From Mesorhizobium ventifaucium (GTDB lineage: Bacteria > Pseudomonadota > Alphaproteobacteria > Rhizobiales > Rhizobiaceae), in assembly GCF_935822925.1 (NCBI RefSeq), contig NZ_CAKXZS010000002.1, forward strand, positions 1 through 64,000: a DNA stretch of 64,000 nt, given 5' to 3'. The notes under the pieces were generated by a model. That model was not told the origin of the DNA. It saw only the letters and a program-made list of their open reading frames with translations, and ran no database searches. The first letter of the stretch is position 1. Every line of letters begins with the position of its first letter. Of the stretch, positions 27,501 through 35,580 are shown piece after piece. The translations under genes were made by a program, and so were the position numbers.

Positions 27501-27948
27501 CTTCGACCAGCGCCCACGCCGCCGCCACCACGACAACCGGCCCCGTGATACGGACAATCGCCCGCGCAGCCCACAAGTCACGCGCGATGGCCGCAGCAAC
27601 GCGCCGGCAGAGGCCGGGCAGCAGGCCGGCGCTCCAGGCGGCCGGCCAGCCCGTGAAGGACGCCGCGACGGCGACGGCGCCGGCAAGCCGCGCTTCGACC
27701 GCAGCAAGTTCAAGCCCAAGCCCCAGGGCGAGGCAGGGGAACAGCGCGACGGCAAGCCGCAGGGCGAACGTCCCGATCGTCGCGAAAGCCGGCCCGACTG
27801 GAAAGGCGGCAGGCCGGACGGCAAGGGTGGCGCGCCTGGCGGAAAGCCCGCGTTCCAGCCGAAGCCTCGCGAGGAGCGTCCGGTGCGCTTCGACCCGGAT
27901 TCCCCCTTCGCCAAGCTCGCCGCGTTGCGCGACCAGCTGAAGAAGTAA
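24565..27948 (+). CDS. SUV3-like ATP-dependent helicase with long C-terminal tail
   Basis: A 1127-residue DExH helicase of the SUV3 type known from alphaproteobacteria and mitochondria, where it unwinds RNA for decay. Walker A is GPTNTGKT (23-30), Walker B is VAVDEVQ, and the second RecA domain holds ATDAIGMGLNLDL and QIAGRAGR. A conserved C-terminal domain continues to about residue 830. A low-complexity tail follows: Ala/Glu-rich to about residue 975, then Arg/Gly/Pro/Lys-rich and likely to bind RNA. ATG 24565 fits the family start. The S4 RNA-binding gene is 14 bp downstream, probably in one operon. An RNA role is inference. Confidence 0.9.
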   Translation: MNIQPKHTEPLILSGRDVTAVLGPTNTGKTHLAIERMVAHESGIIGLPLRLLAREVYSRVCEKVGAHKVALITGEEKIQPDGARYSVCTVEAMPRETDAAFVAVDEVQLAGDLERGHIFTDRILHLRGRQETLLLGAATMHGILQRLLKGVSVVTRPRLSHLAYAGSKKLTRLPRRTAIVAFSADEVYAIAELIRRQQGGAAVVLGALSPRTRNAQVELFQSGDVDYLIATDAIGMGLNLDLDHVAFAQNRKFDGYQYRNLTAAELGQIAGRAGRHLRDGTFGVTGQVDPLDEELVKKIEAHDFDPVKVLQWRTARFDFASLDALKRSIETNAPVEGLTRALPAVDAQALEHLSRDEDIRALATNARRVALLWDACALPDYRKIAPAQHADLIASIYMDLARHGHVDENYMAEQVRRADTTEGDIDTLSHRIAQIRTWTFVSNRPGWLADQAHWQEKTREIEDRLSDALHERLTKRFVDRRTSVLMRRLRENTMPEAEISPTGTVLVEGHHVGELQGFRFTADQSAGGEDAKAVRTAAQKALAAEFEARAERFGASANGDIALGSDGTLRWIGAPIGTLVAGDEPLKPRLVLLADEQLTGPARDKVAARAERFVNFQIESLLKPLVDLKNAEQITGIGRGIAFQLVENFGLINRRDIAEEMKSLDQEGRAALRRLGVRFGAYHVFVPALIKPAPAGLVTLLWALQNDGKDKPGFGDVVHALASGRTSVVIDPTFDKTFYKLAGYRNLGRRAVRVDILERLADLIRPATNWKPGLGQRPDGAYDGQSFMVTPPMMSILGATADDMEEILKGLGYRAEPKPAVEVRARIEAQDNAAREPAAAKQAAEAQAEQAKAAEAAIADAAAEAPADSSEPDAVAEATAVALAEPATEAEPVAEAQLQTPPEVTVEGLPAAEAADREAAPETAEVEVAPAEPAFEASAATEAVSAEPAAAEAATGKAAPEAAKEAEEPKPILLWRQGRFDQRPRRRHHDNRPRDTDNRPRSPQVTRDGRSNAPAEAGQQAGAPGGRPAREGRRDGDGAGKPRFDRSKFKPKPQGEAGEQRDGKPQGERPDRRESRPDWKGGRPDGKGGAPGGKPAFQPKPREERPVRFDPDSPFAKLAALRDQLKK

Positions 27949-27962
27949 GTTCGTTCGCTCCG

Positions 27963-28349
27963 ATGGTCTCCGAAGGCCGCCAGCGCATCGACAAATGGCT
28001 GTTCTTTTCGCGTGCCGTGAAATCGCGCTCGCTGGCAGCGAAGCTGGTGGTGGCCGGACGCGTTCGCATCAATCGCGACAAAGCAGCGCAGGCCTCCGAT
28101 CTGGTCCGCGCCGGCGACGTCCTGACCATCACTCTCGAGCGGCGCATCTTCGTCTGGAAGGTGCTCGGCACCGGGAGCCGGCGCGGTCCCGCCGAGGAAG
28201 CGCGCCTGCTCTACGAGGATATCTCGCCACCGCCGACGCCAAAGGGCGAGGCCGTTCGCGATGCGATCCCCGCACTGCGCGATGCCGGCAGCGGCCGCCC
28301 GACCAAGAAGGAACGCCGGGAGACCGACCGGCTGCTCGGCGACGACTGA
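27963..28349 (+). CDS. S4-domain RNA-binding protein (Hsp15-like)
   Basis: A 128-residue protein whose N-terminal half is an S4 RNA-binding fold (RQRIDKWLFFSRAVKSRSLA, then GRVRINRDKAAQASDLVRAGD). It resembles Hsp15 (HslR), which binds 50S subunits carrying stalled nascent chains. The C-terminal tail is basic and acidic mixed. It follows the SUV3-like helicase by 14 bp, suggesting joint work in RNA metabolism. Confidence 0.92.
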   Translation: MVSEGRQRIDKWLFFSRAVKSRSLAAKLVVAGRVRINRDKAAQASDLVRAGDVLTITLERRIFVWKVLGTGSRRGPAEEARLLYEDISPPPTPKGEAVRDAIPALRDAGSGRPTKKERRETDRLLGDD

Positions 28350-28482
28350 CGCATGACCGGCGTTCGTCGCATCGCTCGGCCGGAATTCCATTCCGGAAAC
28401 ACCGGCATCGCGGGCAATGGCTGCCCTTGCAAGCGGCGGGCAAAGACGTTACCTCACCAAAAAAGCCTGCCGCATTGGGAAA

Positions 28483-28555
28483 CACGATGCGTGGGTTCAA
28501 AGTGTTAGAGCGTACCTTATGCGTCCGTTTGGACGCACGTCGCCCTGAGGGACGT
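28483..28555. repeat. Dispersed repeat, family B, partial copy
   Basis: Runs from CACGATGCG through TTAGAGCGTACCTTATGCGTC to GGACGCACGTCGCCCTGAGG. It aligns with the right half of the copy at 45701-45806. It contains a short hairpin TGCGTCC-GTTT-GGACGCA and lies 14 bp before fdxA, so it forms part of the fdxA leader. Confidence 0.65.
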
Positions 28556-28569
28556 CCCGGAGCCGACCG

Positions 28570-28908
28570 ATGACCTATGTCGTGACCGATAATTGCATAA
28601 AATGCAAATACATGGACTGCATCGAGGTCTGTCCGGTCGACTGTTTCTATGAGGGCGAGAACATGCTCGTCATTCATCCCGACGAGTGCATCGACTGTGG
28701 CGTCTGCGAACCGGAATGCCCGGCCGACGCGATCAAGCCGGACACCGAGCCGGGGCTCGACAAATGGCTGCAGATCAACACCGAATATGCCGATAAATGG
28801 CCCAACATCACGGCCAAGAAGGAGCCTCCGGCCGACGCCAAATCCTTCGATGGCGAGGCCGGCAAGTTCGAAAAATATTTCTCCCCCGAGCCCGGCCAGG
28901 GCGACTAG
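28570..28908 (+). CDS. fdxA: 7Fe ferredoxin FdxA
   Basis: A 112-residue soluble electron carrier. Cysteines at 9, 12, 17, 21, 25 and 40, 43, 46, 50 match the Azotobacter FdI-type spacing, where one 3Fe-4S and one 4Fe-4S cluster are bound. The C-terminal extension ([24 protein letters not shown]) is typical of the alphaproteobacterial group. It is monocistronic between repeat elements. The partner enzyme is unknown; the gene is often essential in this group. Confidence 0.95.
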   Translation: MTYVVTDNCIKCKYMDCIEVCPVDCFYEGENMLVIHPDECIDCGVCEPECPADAIKPDTEPGLDKWLQINTEYADKWPNITAKKEPPADAKSFDGEAGKFEKYFSPEPGQGD

Positions 28909-28916
28909 CGCCCTGA

Positions 28917-29006
28917 CCCGAAATCGGGACCGATTTTCGGAAGGACTATGCGCAAGATCAAAGCGTCACAGCACTTGCGCGTCCAAAACGGGAGCGTGGC
29001 GCTGTA
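28917..29006. repeat. Dispersed repeat, family B, copy 1
   Basis: Core CCCGAAATCGGGACCGATTT followed by TCGG and a GGACTATGCGCAAGATCAAAG continuation. Similar cores occur at 35388 and 45708. It begins eight bases after the fdxA stop and may act as its terminator. Confidence 0.65.
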
Positions 29007-29110
29007 ATCGCGACGCCGGTTTGATCGGCATGACGCGTCATGATAGGCACCGCACGTTAACTGCCTTGACAGGCGGAGATCGCGCTGACCTTCGCGCGTG
29101 CAGCAAAACC

Positions 29111-29139
29111 TTGATTCTCCCGACTTTTTGTGCTAAATC
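29111..29139 (+). promoter_or_regulatory. Possible carD sigma-70 promoter
   Basis: TTGATT and TAAATC separated by 17 bases. The match to consensus is moderate and the distance to the carD start is long, so this is tentative. Confidence 0.3.
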
Positions 29140-29372
29140 AACAAAACATGCCGGTGACACAACGTCGATTTATGGCGCAAACGCCCCAAATCACTGAAAG
29201 GTGAATTTCTCAATCCGGACCAGAGCGATCTGGGGCAGGCAGTCGCAAGTATGCGGTTTGCCGGCCTTGGCTTTTCCGGTGGTTTAATCGTTGTGCGGCT
29301 AATGATCGGTCAACCGATCGCGCGAGTTCGGCCGGCAGAATGCCGGTTCCACACCAAGGAGTTCATGGCGTA

Positions 29373-29954
29373 ATGGCAACAATCACCCCGCAGAAGAAGT
29401 CCAGCGCAGCGCGTCACGGTTTTAAGACCGGCGAGTACATCGTCTATCCGGCGCATGGCGTTGGCCAGATCGTCTCGATCGACGAGCAGGAAGTTGCGGG
29501 CCACAAGCTGGAACTGTTCGTCATCGACTTCCAGAAAGACAAGATGCGTCTGAAGGTTCCGGTCGCCAAGGCGACTTCGATCGGCATGCGCAAGCTGTCG
29601 GAGGAGGATTACGTCGATCGCGCGCTGAAGGTCGTGCAGGGCCGCGCCCGGGTCAAGCGCACCATGTGGTCGCGCCGCGCCCAGGAATATGATGCGAAGA
29701 TCAATTCCGGCGACCTGATCTCGATCTCGGAAGTTGTGCGCGACCTCTACCGCGCCGACAACCAGCCGGAGCAGTCCTATTCCGAACGCCAGCTTTATGA
29801 GGCGGCACTCGACCGCATGGCGCGCGAGATCGCGGCCGTCAACCGCATGTCGGAAACCGAAGCGGTGCGCCTCATCGAGGTGAATCTCAACAAGGGCCCG
29901 AAGCGCGGCGCCAAGGCCGACAACGAAGAAGCCGAGCAGGAAGAAGCAGCCTGA
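29373..29954 (+). CDS. carD: CarD family transcriptional regulator
   Basis: A 193-residue CarD/CdnL protein. The N-terminal RNA-polymerase-interacting domain reads YIVYPAHGVGQIVSID, followed by a helical DNA-binding domain (MWSRRAQEYDAKINSGDL) and an acidic Lys/Glu tail. Members stabilise the open promoter complex, chiefly at rRNA and growth genes, in the stringent response. ATG 29373 has AAGGAG ten bases upstream. A strong terminator follows 26 bp after the stop, so the gene is monocistronic. Confidence 0.95.
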   Translation: MATITPQKKSSAARHGFKTGEYIVYPAHGVGQIVSIDEQEVAGHKLELFVIDFQKDKMRLKVPVAKATSIGMRKLSEEDYVDRALKVVQGRARVKRTMWSRRAQEYDAKINSGDLISISEVVRDLYRADNQPEQSYSERQLYEAALDRMAREIAAVNRMSETEAVRLIEVNLNKGPKRGAKADNEEAEQEEAA

Positions 29955-29980
29955 GCGCTTCTCGCCTTCGAATTTGGAAA

Positions 29981-30008
29981 AACCCGGCCTCGCGCCGGGT
30001 TTTTTGTT
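29981..30008 (+). terminator. Rho-independent terminator of carD
   Basis: Stem AAACCCGGC (29981-29989) / GCCGGGTTT (29995-30003) followed by a T run. Well placed after carD. Confidence 0.88.
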
Positions 30009-30052
30009 TTTTGGGACCGTCACCCCGCCACGCACTATTTGGGCGACACCCC

Positions 30053-30826
30053 TTAAGCTTCGCCGCCGGCTTCCTTCTCGCCCTCCTGCTTCAGCGTCGC
30101 GATAAACTGCTTGGTTCGCCGGCGCTCCGGATTGCTGAACAAAACGGCAGCGGGGCCTTTCTCAACGACGCTGCCGGCGTCGAGGAACACCACTTCCTGC
30201 GCGATTTTGGAGGCGAGGCGCAGATCATGCGTCGCCATCACCATGGTGGTGCCCTCGCTGGCGAGCTGGCCGAGCACGTCGACCACCTCCTGCGCCAGTT
30301 CCGGATCGAGGGCCGAGGTCGGCTCGTCGCACAGCAGCACCTTCGGCGATGGCGCCAACGCCCGGGCGATCGCCACGCGTTGCTGCTGGCCGCCTGACAG
30401 CGTCGCCGGCCAGGCGTCGGCCTTGTGCGCCATCCCGACCTTTTCGAGCAGAGCGAGCGCCCGCTCGCGCGCCCTCGCCGTCGGCCATTTCAACACCGTC
30501 ACCAGCCCCTCCATGACGTTTTCGATCGCCGTGCGGTGCGGGAACAGCTGGAAATTCTGGAACACCATGCCGGTCTGCAGCCGCAGCCGCTGGATGGCCC
30601 TGCCGGGAACCTTGCCGCCGGGATGGAATTCGAGCGCGTCGTCGCCGATGCGCACCGTGCCCGAGGTCGGGATCTCGAGCAGGTTGATGCAGCGCAGAAG
30701 CGTGCTTTTCCCGCCGCCCGAGGGACCGACAAGGGCGGTGACGCTGCCTTCCTCGATGGTGACGGTCACGCCCTTCAGCACCAGGTTGTCGCCGAAGCGC
30801 TTCTCGATGTCGGTGAGGCCGATCAT
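30053..30826 (-). CDS. Amino-acid ABC transporter ATPase (cystine type)
   Basis: A 257-residue ATP-binding subunit of a polar amino-acid importer. Walker A is GPSGGGKS (34-41), the signature LSGGQQQRVAIARAL is intact, and Walker B is LLCDEPTSALD. It overlaps the permease by four bases and ends a three-gene operon. By partnership with a FliY/TcyJ-like binding protein the cargo is probably cystine or cysteine. Confidence 0.93.
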   Translation of the reverse strand: MIGLTDIEKRFGDNLVLKGVTVTIEEGSVTALVGPSGGGKSTLLRCINLLEIPTSGTVRIGDDALEFHPGGKVPGRAIQRLRLQTGMVFQNFQLFPHRTAIENVMEGLVTVLKWPTARARERALALLEKVGMAHKADAWPATLSGGQQQRVAIARALAPSPKVLLCDEPTSALDPELAQEVVDVLGQLASEGTTMVMATHDLRLASKIAQEVVFLDAGSVVEKGPAAVLFSNPERRRTKQFIATLKQEGEKEAGGEA

Positions 30827-31551
30827 GAGCGCGCCTCCAGGAAGCCGCCATAGCGGTTGAGCCGGTTTTCCAGGCGCGTCTGCAACGCCGACAGCACCGA
30901 GCTCAGCGCCAGATAGAGAGCCGCAGCCTCGACATAGAGGATCAGCGGCTCATAGGTGGTGGCGACGATGCGCTGCGCCGCCTGGAACATCTCCGGCACC
31001 GTGATGGCGGCGGCCAGCGATGTATCCTTGACCAGCGAGATGAAGGTGTTGGACAGCGGCGGCACCGCGACGCGGCCGGCCTGCGGCAGTATGGTGCGTC
31101 GCATCGCCTGGCCCCAGGTCATGCCGATCGAATAGGCCGCCTCCCACTGCCCCTTCGGCACCGAGCCTATGACGGCGCGGATGATTTCCGACGTATAGGC
31201 GCCGATATTGAGGGTGAAGCCGATCAACGCGGCTGAAAAGGCGTCGAGCAGGATGCCGACCGAGGGCAGGCCATAGAAGATCAGGAAGAGCTGCACCAGA
31301 AGCGGCGTGCCACGGAAGATCCAGACGTAGAAGCGCACCACGGCGACCAGCGGCTTCGGGCCGAACAGCCGGACGAGCGCTGCGACCAGTCCTACGAAGA
31401 GACCGAATGCGAACGACAGCAGCGTTAGCGGCACGGTGAAGATCAGCGCCGCCCATAGCAGCGTGGGCAACGAATCCAGCATCAATTGCAGCCAGTGCGG
31501 CACGAAAACCCTCCTTGCGAGATTGCCGCCCAAAAATCGATCCGGCAGCAT
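30823..31551 (-). CDS. Amino-acid ABC transporter permease (cystine type)
   Basis: A 242-residue HisM/TcyB-type inner-membrane permease with about five helices and the ATPase-docking EAA-like loop GQWEAAYSIGMTWGQAMRRTILPQA. FRGTPLLVQLFLIFYGLP is diagnostic for polar amino-acid permeases. The true start may be 30 to 70 bases further in, since relatives begin near PHWLQLMLDSLPTLL. It sits between the binding-protein gene and the ATPase gene. Confidence 0.92.
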   Translation of the reverse strand: MLPDRFLGGNLARRVFVPHWLQLMLDSLPTLLWAALIFTVPLTLLSFAFGLFVGLVAALVRLFGPKPLVAVVRFYVWIFRGTPLLVQLFLIFYGLPSVGILLDAFSAALIGFTLNIGAYTSEIIRAVIGSVPKGQWEAAYSIGMTWGQAMRRTILPQAGRVAVPPLSNTFISLVKDTSLAAAITVPEMFQAAQRIVATTYEPLILYVEAAALYLALSSVLSALQTRLENRLNRYGGFLEARS

Positions 31552-31664
31552 CGAGGCGCGAACATAGGGTCGTCATATCACGCCAAAAGCGGCGGCCGTC
31601 AAAGACGGCTCGCCGCGATACTTTGCCATGCGGGCCGGGCAACAGTCCCGCTCCCGTGAAAAGG

Positions 31665-32438
31665 CTACTTCGAAACGTCCTGGCCGAAGTAAGTGTCGGC
31701 GATCTTCTGGTAGGTGCCGTCGGCCTTGATATCGGCCAGCGCCTGATTGATGGCAGTGACCAGTTCCGGATCGCCCTTGCGCACGAGCACGCCGGAATAG
31801 TCGGCGTTTTCTTCCTGGGCGGCGATCTTCACATTGGCGTCGGGCTTATGCTTCTTGAAATCGAGGAAGGACAGGCTGTCGTTGATGGTGGCATCGGCGC
31901 GGCCGGTAAGAAGCAGCTGGATCGATTGGTCGAAACCATCAGTGCCGACCAGCTCGGCGCCGTTCGCTTCGGCGAGCTTGCCGAAATTCGAGGTCAGCGA
32001 CTGCGCCGCCTTCTTGCCCTTGAGATCGGCAAAGCTCTTGATGTCGGTACTGTCGCCGCGCACGATCAGCACCGCCTTGGAGGCAATATAGGGATCGGAA
32101 AAATCATACTTGGCCTTGCGTTCCTCGGTGATGCCGACCTGGTTGATGACGGCGTCATAGCGCTTGGCGTCGAGGCCGGCGATCAGCCCATCCCATTTAC
32201 CTTCGAGGAATTCGGCCTTGACGCCGAGGCGCTCGGCGATCGCCTTGGCAATCTCGACGTCGAAGCCGACCAGTGCGCCCGAGGCATCATGATAGGTGAA
32301 GGGGGCATAGGTACCTTCCGTGCCGACCTTGAAGACACCGGCCTGCTTGATCTGATCGAGATTGGCGCCGGCATGGCCTGATGTGCCTGCCAGTACCTGC
32401 AGTGTTGCGGCAACGATAAGCGATTTGAGCCATTTCAT
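31665..32438 (-). CDS. Amino-acid ABC substrate-binding protein (FliY/TcyJ-like)
   Basis: A 257-residue periplasmic solute-binding protein with signal peptide (MKWLKSLIVAATLQVLAGTSGHA). The ligand-binding blocks VGTEGTYAPFTYHD, GKWDGLIAGLDAKRYDAVINQV, ERKAKYDFSDPY and the ending DTYFGQDVSK follow the E. coli cystine-binding protein FliY closely, so cystine is the best guess. It is first in the operon; the permease follows after 113 bp, a gap that often allows higher expression of the binding protein. Confidence 0.92.
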   Translation of the reverse strand: MKWLKSLIVAATLQVLAGTSGHAGANLDQIKQAGVFKVGTEGTYAPFTYHDASGALVGFDVEIAKAIAERLGVKAEFLEGKWDGLIAGLDAKRYDAVINQVGITEERKAKYDFSDPYIASKAVLIVRGDSTDIKSFADLKGKKAAQSLTSNFGKLAEANGAELVGTDGFDQSIQLLLTGRADATINDSLSFLDFKKHKPDANVKIAAQEENADYSGVLVRKGDPELVTAINQALADIKADGTYQKIADTYFGQDVSK

Positions 32439-32770
32439 TTTTCTGTGATCCCGTCATTGGCCGGCGTCCGGCGCATTTGTCAGCGCCGGAAACTGACAGA
32501 TGTAGGCTGGCGAAATAAGGAATCAGATTTCAAAAATGAGACGCTTTCGGAATCCAATTCTCAAAACTACAGTGAGTCACGCCAGCCGGCCGAGGAGCGA
32601 CCGCCGCATCGAGCTGTCGGACAGTGCAATCCACGCGACATCAGCGGCGGAACCATTCGCGCGCATGGCACGTTTGTTGGCTGTTGTAGGGCGCGGCGTC
32701 GCCAATTCAACCACGATGCCAGCGCAGGGTCGAGCGATCGCACCGCAACGCCCGGAAGAGGGAGCGTGGC
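32439..32770. other. Divergent region between cystine transporter and rpoH2
   Basis: No gene seen. It holds an EcfG-type promoter for rpoH2 at 32649-32674 and presumably the transporter promoter. A 100-codon open frame here has no protein-like composition. Confidence 0.6.
32649..32674 (+). promoter_or_regulatory. EcfG (general stress sigma) promoter of rpoH2
   Basis: GGAAC (32649-32653), 17 bases, then CGTT (32671-32674). This matches the alphaproteobacterial EcfG/RpoE2 consensus GGAAC-N16-17-CGTT and lies 96 bp before the rpoH2 start. rpoH2 of Sinorhizobium is known to depend on RpoE2, which agrees. Confidence 0.65.
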
Positions 32771-33634
32771 ATGATGGAAGATACGGCAGGGCGAACCATG
32801 GTCCGCGCGGCGATGAAAGCCCCCTATCTCGAGCGCGACGAGGAGCATGTTCTCGCGCTGCGCTGGAAGCAAAACAACGACCAGCAGGCACTGCACCAAA
32901 TCGCCATGGCGCATATGCGGCTGGTCATTTCCATGGCCTCGAAGTTCCGCCACTATGGCCTGCCGCTGGGCGACTTGGTGCAGGAAGGCCATGTCGGCCT
33001 GCTGGAGGCAGCAGCCCGTTTCGAACCGGAGCGCGAGGTGCGGTTTTCGACCTATGCGACGTGGTGGATCCGTGCCTCGATGCAGGACTATATCCTGCGC
33101 AACTGGTCGATCGTGCGCGGCGGCACCAGTTCGGCGCAGAAGGCGCTGTTCTTCAATTTGCGGCGCCTGCGCGCCCGCTTGGCGAACGGTGCCGAGCCGA
33201 TCTCGAACACCTCGCTCTACCGCGAGGTGTCGGTGGCGCTCGGCGTCTCCGAGGCCGACGTGGCGATGATGGATTCGCGCCTTTCGGCCCCTGATAGTTC
33301 GCTCAACCAGCCGCTCGCCGATGATTCGGGCGCCACCGAGCGGATGGATTTCCTGATTTCCGACGATCCTTTGCCGGACGAAGTCGTGGGCGACACGATC
33401 GATGTCGAACGCCGCTCTAACTGGCTGAAAACCGCGCTCGGCGCGCTCAACGCCCGCGAGCTCAGGATCATCGAGGAACGCCGGTTGAGCGACGAGGGCG
33501 CGACGCTCGAAGCCCTCGGTGAGGCGCTCGGCATCTCCAAGGAACGCGTCCGCCAGATCGAGGCACGCGCCATGGAAAAGCTCAAGGTGGCGCTGGTGAA
33601 GCAAAACCCCGAGTTTCTTGCGACCGCCGCCTAA
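32771..33634 (+). CDS. rpoH2: RNA polymerase sigma-32-type factor RpoH2
   Basis: A 287-residue sigma-70 family factor. Region 2 contains MRLVISMASKFRHYGLPLGDLVQEGHVGLLEAA and the -10 reader FSTYATWWIRASMQDYI. The RpoH box appears as QKALFFNLRRLR. Region 4.2 ends LGISKERVRQIEARAMEKLK. The EcfG-like promoter and sequence character suggest the RpoH2 paralogue rather than the main heat-shock RpoH1; this subgroup call is moderately sure. A start at the fifteenth codon (MKAPYLERDE) is possible. Confidence 0.92.
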   Translation: MMEDTAGRTMVRAAMKAPYLERDEEHVLALRWKQNNDQQALHQIAMAHMRLVISMASKFRHYGLPLGDLVQEGHVGLLEAAARFEPEREVRFSTYATWWIRASMQDYILRNWSIVRGGTSSAQKALFFNLRRLRARLANGAEPISNTSLYREVSVALGVSEADVAMMDSRLSAPDSSLNQPLADDSGATERMDFLISDDPLPDEVVGDTIDVERRSNWLKTALGALNARELRIIEERRLSDEGATLEALGEALGISKERVRQIEARAMEKLKVALVKQNPEFLATAA

Positions 33635-33639
33635 TCAGG

Positions 33640-33855
33640 GTGTGTTGAGATTCAGGTTGGGCCGAGCCGGAGTCGAAGACGGGCGCGAAGCGACCAAACT
33701 AGGTGGTTTCCGAGAACCGGAGCGGAGCGTACTCAAAGTACGTGAGCACCGGCCTACGCCGGCCGTAGCCTTAACTGCCGCGACCACTCATGAGCGCTTC
33801 GGCCGGCGAAGGCCGGAAGCGCAGGAAACTGCCGTTTGCAGGCCGGCATATCGAC
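33640..33855. repeat. Possible dispersed element between rpoH2 and the M48 protease
   Basis: The 226-bp convergent gap contains several short inverted repeats, among them GTACT-CAA-AGTAC near 33730, CCGGCC-TACG-CCGGCC near 33755 and GGCCGGCGAAGGCCGG near 33805. No coding sense. The texture resembles a mobile or iterated intergenic element, but no second copy is in this window. Confidence 0.4.
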
Positions 33856-33860
33856 ATACC

Positions 33861-35336
33861 CTATCTGTCGGTGATGATCTTGACCTTATCGCCGGCCGAA
33901 ACGGCTGCGCCGGGCGACATCGCATTGAGCACCCTGAACAGGTCGAGCTTGCGGTCGACGCCGACCATCTGCGCCGCGAGCGAGCCCATGGTCTGTCCGG
34001 GCCGGACCGTGACGACGCGGATATGCAGCGGCTTCAGCGCCGCTTTTTCGGCCGCACTCAAGATACGGAATGAGCCGCTGACCGAGCGCGCCACCGCGTC
34101 CAGCGAGGTGCTGGCGGAGGGGGCTGCCGTCAGCAGCCGGTAGACCTGGCCGCCGGCGCGGATCACCGCAATTCCGAACTGCCAGCCCTCGGCGCTGGCA
34201 TGCGCCGTCGCCGCCTCGTTGCCGTTGATTGTTTCCTGGCGCACGCTGCTTTCGTCGAGACCGGCCACCCAGCCGCTGCGGATGTAGTCGGTCAGCGAGC
34301 GGTTTTTGTCGATCGAGACGCCGTCGAAGCGGATCGCTATGTCGCCCGGCCCGGTTGCCGTCACAGCCGCGGCCGAGTTGTCGATGATGAAGCCGTCGGG
34401 CACTGAGAACGACACGCCGAGCCCTGGATGCAGGAAGGTTTCGCCACGCACATAGCCTTCCTCCGGCGTGTCGCCATAGAGCAGGCCGTCTATGCCGGCG
34501 AGGAAGGCGGCGCGGTCGCGCGTGCCGACGCCGGGCGCGCCGAACTGGCGGGCATGGCGCTGCGCCAGATCGATGCGCTGGGGGGTGTTGGGGTGCGTTG
34601 CCAGGAAGTCGAGGCTTGCGTCGGTGGCGCCGCTGATCGAGCGGAAATCGGTGTAGGCCGACATGGATTGCAGGAAGCGGCCGGCGGCAAACGGATCGAA
34701 GCCCGCCTCGCCGATCGACTTGATGCCGATGCTGTCGGCCTCCAGTTCCTGATTGCGGGAGAACTGGGCAAGCCGCAGCTTGCCGCGGATCAGTGCCGCC
34801 TTGGCGGTCGGACTGTCGCCGAGCACATCCGAGACGACCTTGGTTGCAAAGCCCTCCTCGGCCTCGAGCTGCTGGCGCTGCAAGCCGTGGTTTGCGGTGA
34901 CGTGGCCCATCTCATGCGCGATGACCGCGGCGAGCTCGGCCGAATCGTTGGCCAGGGCCAACAGGCCGCGCGTGATGTAGAGATAGCCGCCCGGCAATGC
35001 AAAAGCGTTGACGTTGGGCGAATTGAGGATCGTAATGCGGTAGGTCTGGCTCGGGTTGGCCGACACCACGGTCAGGCTGCCGACGACCTTGGCCACCATG
35101 CGCTCGAGCTTGGGGTCGGAATATTCGCCGCCATAGGTCGCCAGGATGCGCGGATGCTGCGCCTTGGCCATTTCGGCGAGCTTGCTGTTGGCGGCAACAT
35201 TGTCGACGGTGACCGGCTTGCTGGAAGGCTGGAAGCCGGATTCCTGAACGTCCGGAGGCGTGAACATCTGGCAGCTTGCCAGCGCCATGGCAAAGCCGGC
35301 CAGCGCCAGGAAGCGCGCCAGCAGTTTCCTTCTCAC
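33861..35336 (-). CDS. M48 family metalloprotease lipoprotein (BepA-like) with C-terminal LysM-like region
   Basis: A 491-residue periplasmic zinc protease. The lipobox LASC places Cys22 as the lipidated residue. The zinc motif HEMGH is at 141-145, and the third ligand is in NQELEADSIGI. Members of the BepA/YfgC type act in outer-membrane protein quality control. The last 50 residues (VVTVRPGQTMGSLAAQM through DKVKIITD) look like a LysM-type peptidoglycan-binding segment, less common than TPR repeats in this family. It is convergent with rpoH2. Confidence 0.92.
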   Translation of the reverse strand: MRRKLLARFLALAGFAMALASCQMFTPPDVQESGFQPSSKPVTVDNVAANSKLAEMAKAQHPRILATYGGEYSDPKLERMVAKVVGSLTVVSANPSQTYRITILNSPNVNAFALPGGYLYITRGLLALANDSAELAAVIAHEMGHVTANHGLQRQQLEAEEGFATKVVSDVLGDSPTAKAALIRGKLRLAQFSRNQELEADSIGIKSIGEAGFDPFAAGRFLQSMSAYTDFRSISGATDASLDFLATHPNTPQRIDLAQRHARQFGAPGVGTRDRAAFLAGIDGLLYGDTPEEGYVRGETFLHPGLGVSFSVPDGFIIDNSAAAVTATGPGDIAIRFDGVSIDKNRSLTDYIRSGWVAGLDESSVRQETINGNEAATAHASAEGWQFGIAVIRAGGQVYRLLTAAPSASTSLDAVARSVSGSFRILSAAEKAALKPLHIRVVTVRPGQTMGSLAAQMVGVDRKLDLFRVLNAMSPGAAVSAGDKVKIITDR

Positions 35337-35387
35337 TCTGTCGGTGCCGGTTGGCAGAACAGCTTCCTTTCGGGTCTAAGCACATGG

Positions 35388-35465
35388 CCCCGAAAATCGG
35401 GCATCGATTTTCAGAACATGCGCAAAATCAACTGCCACAGCGTCCTTCGCGCCCACGAGCACGGA
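35388..35465. repeat. Dispersed repeat, family B, copy 2
   Basis: CCCCGAAAATCGGGCATCGA followed by TTTTCAGAACATGCGCAAAATC. It matches the core at 28917 and 45708. It lies in the 244-bp gap upstream of the M48 protease; nothing else was recognised there. Confidence 0.65.
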
Positions 35466-35580
35466 TGGCACCGTAGTGGCAAATCACAACCTATGCCGGA
35501 ACAGTATCCAAGGACCTAGCCACACTACTTTGACCATGGCAAGCAAACGCCACATCGCCTGGAGCCGGTTTGGCCGTAAA

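Larger units (their letters stand above)
28909..29372. other. fdxA-carD intergenic region
   Basis: No gene seen. The first 100 bp hold a family B repeat; the rest is the upstream region of carD with one possible sigma-70 promoter at 29111-29139 and a leader of more than 200 nt. Confidence 0.6.

Noticed and set aside
32445..32774. Short gene before rpoH2
   Set aside because: Open frame spans the EcfG promoter, has no ribosome-binding site and no protein-like composition.
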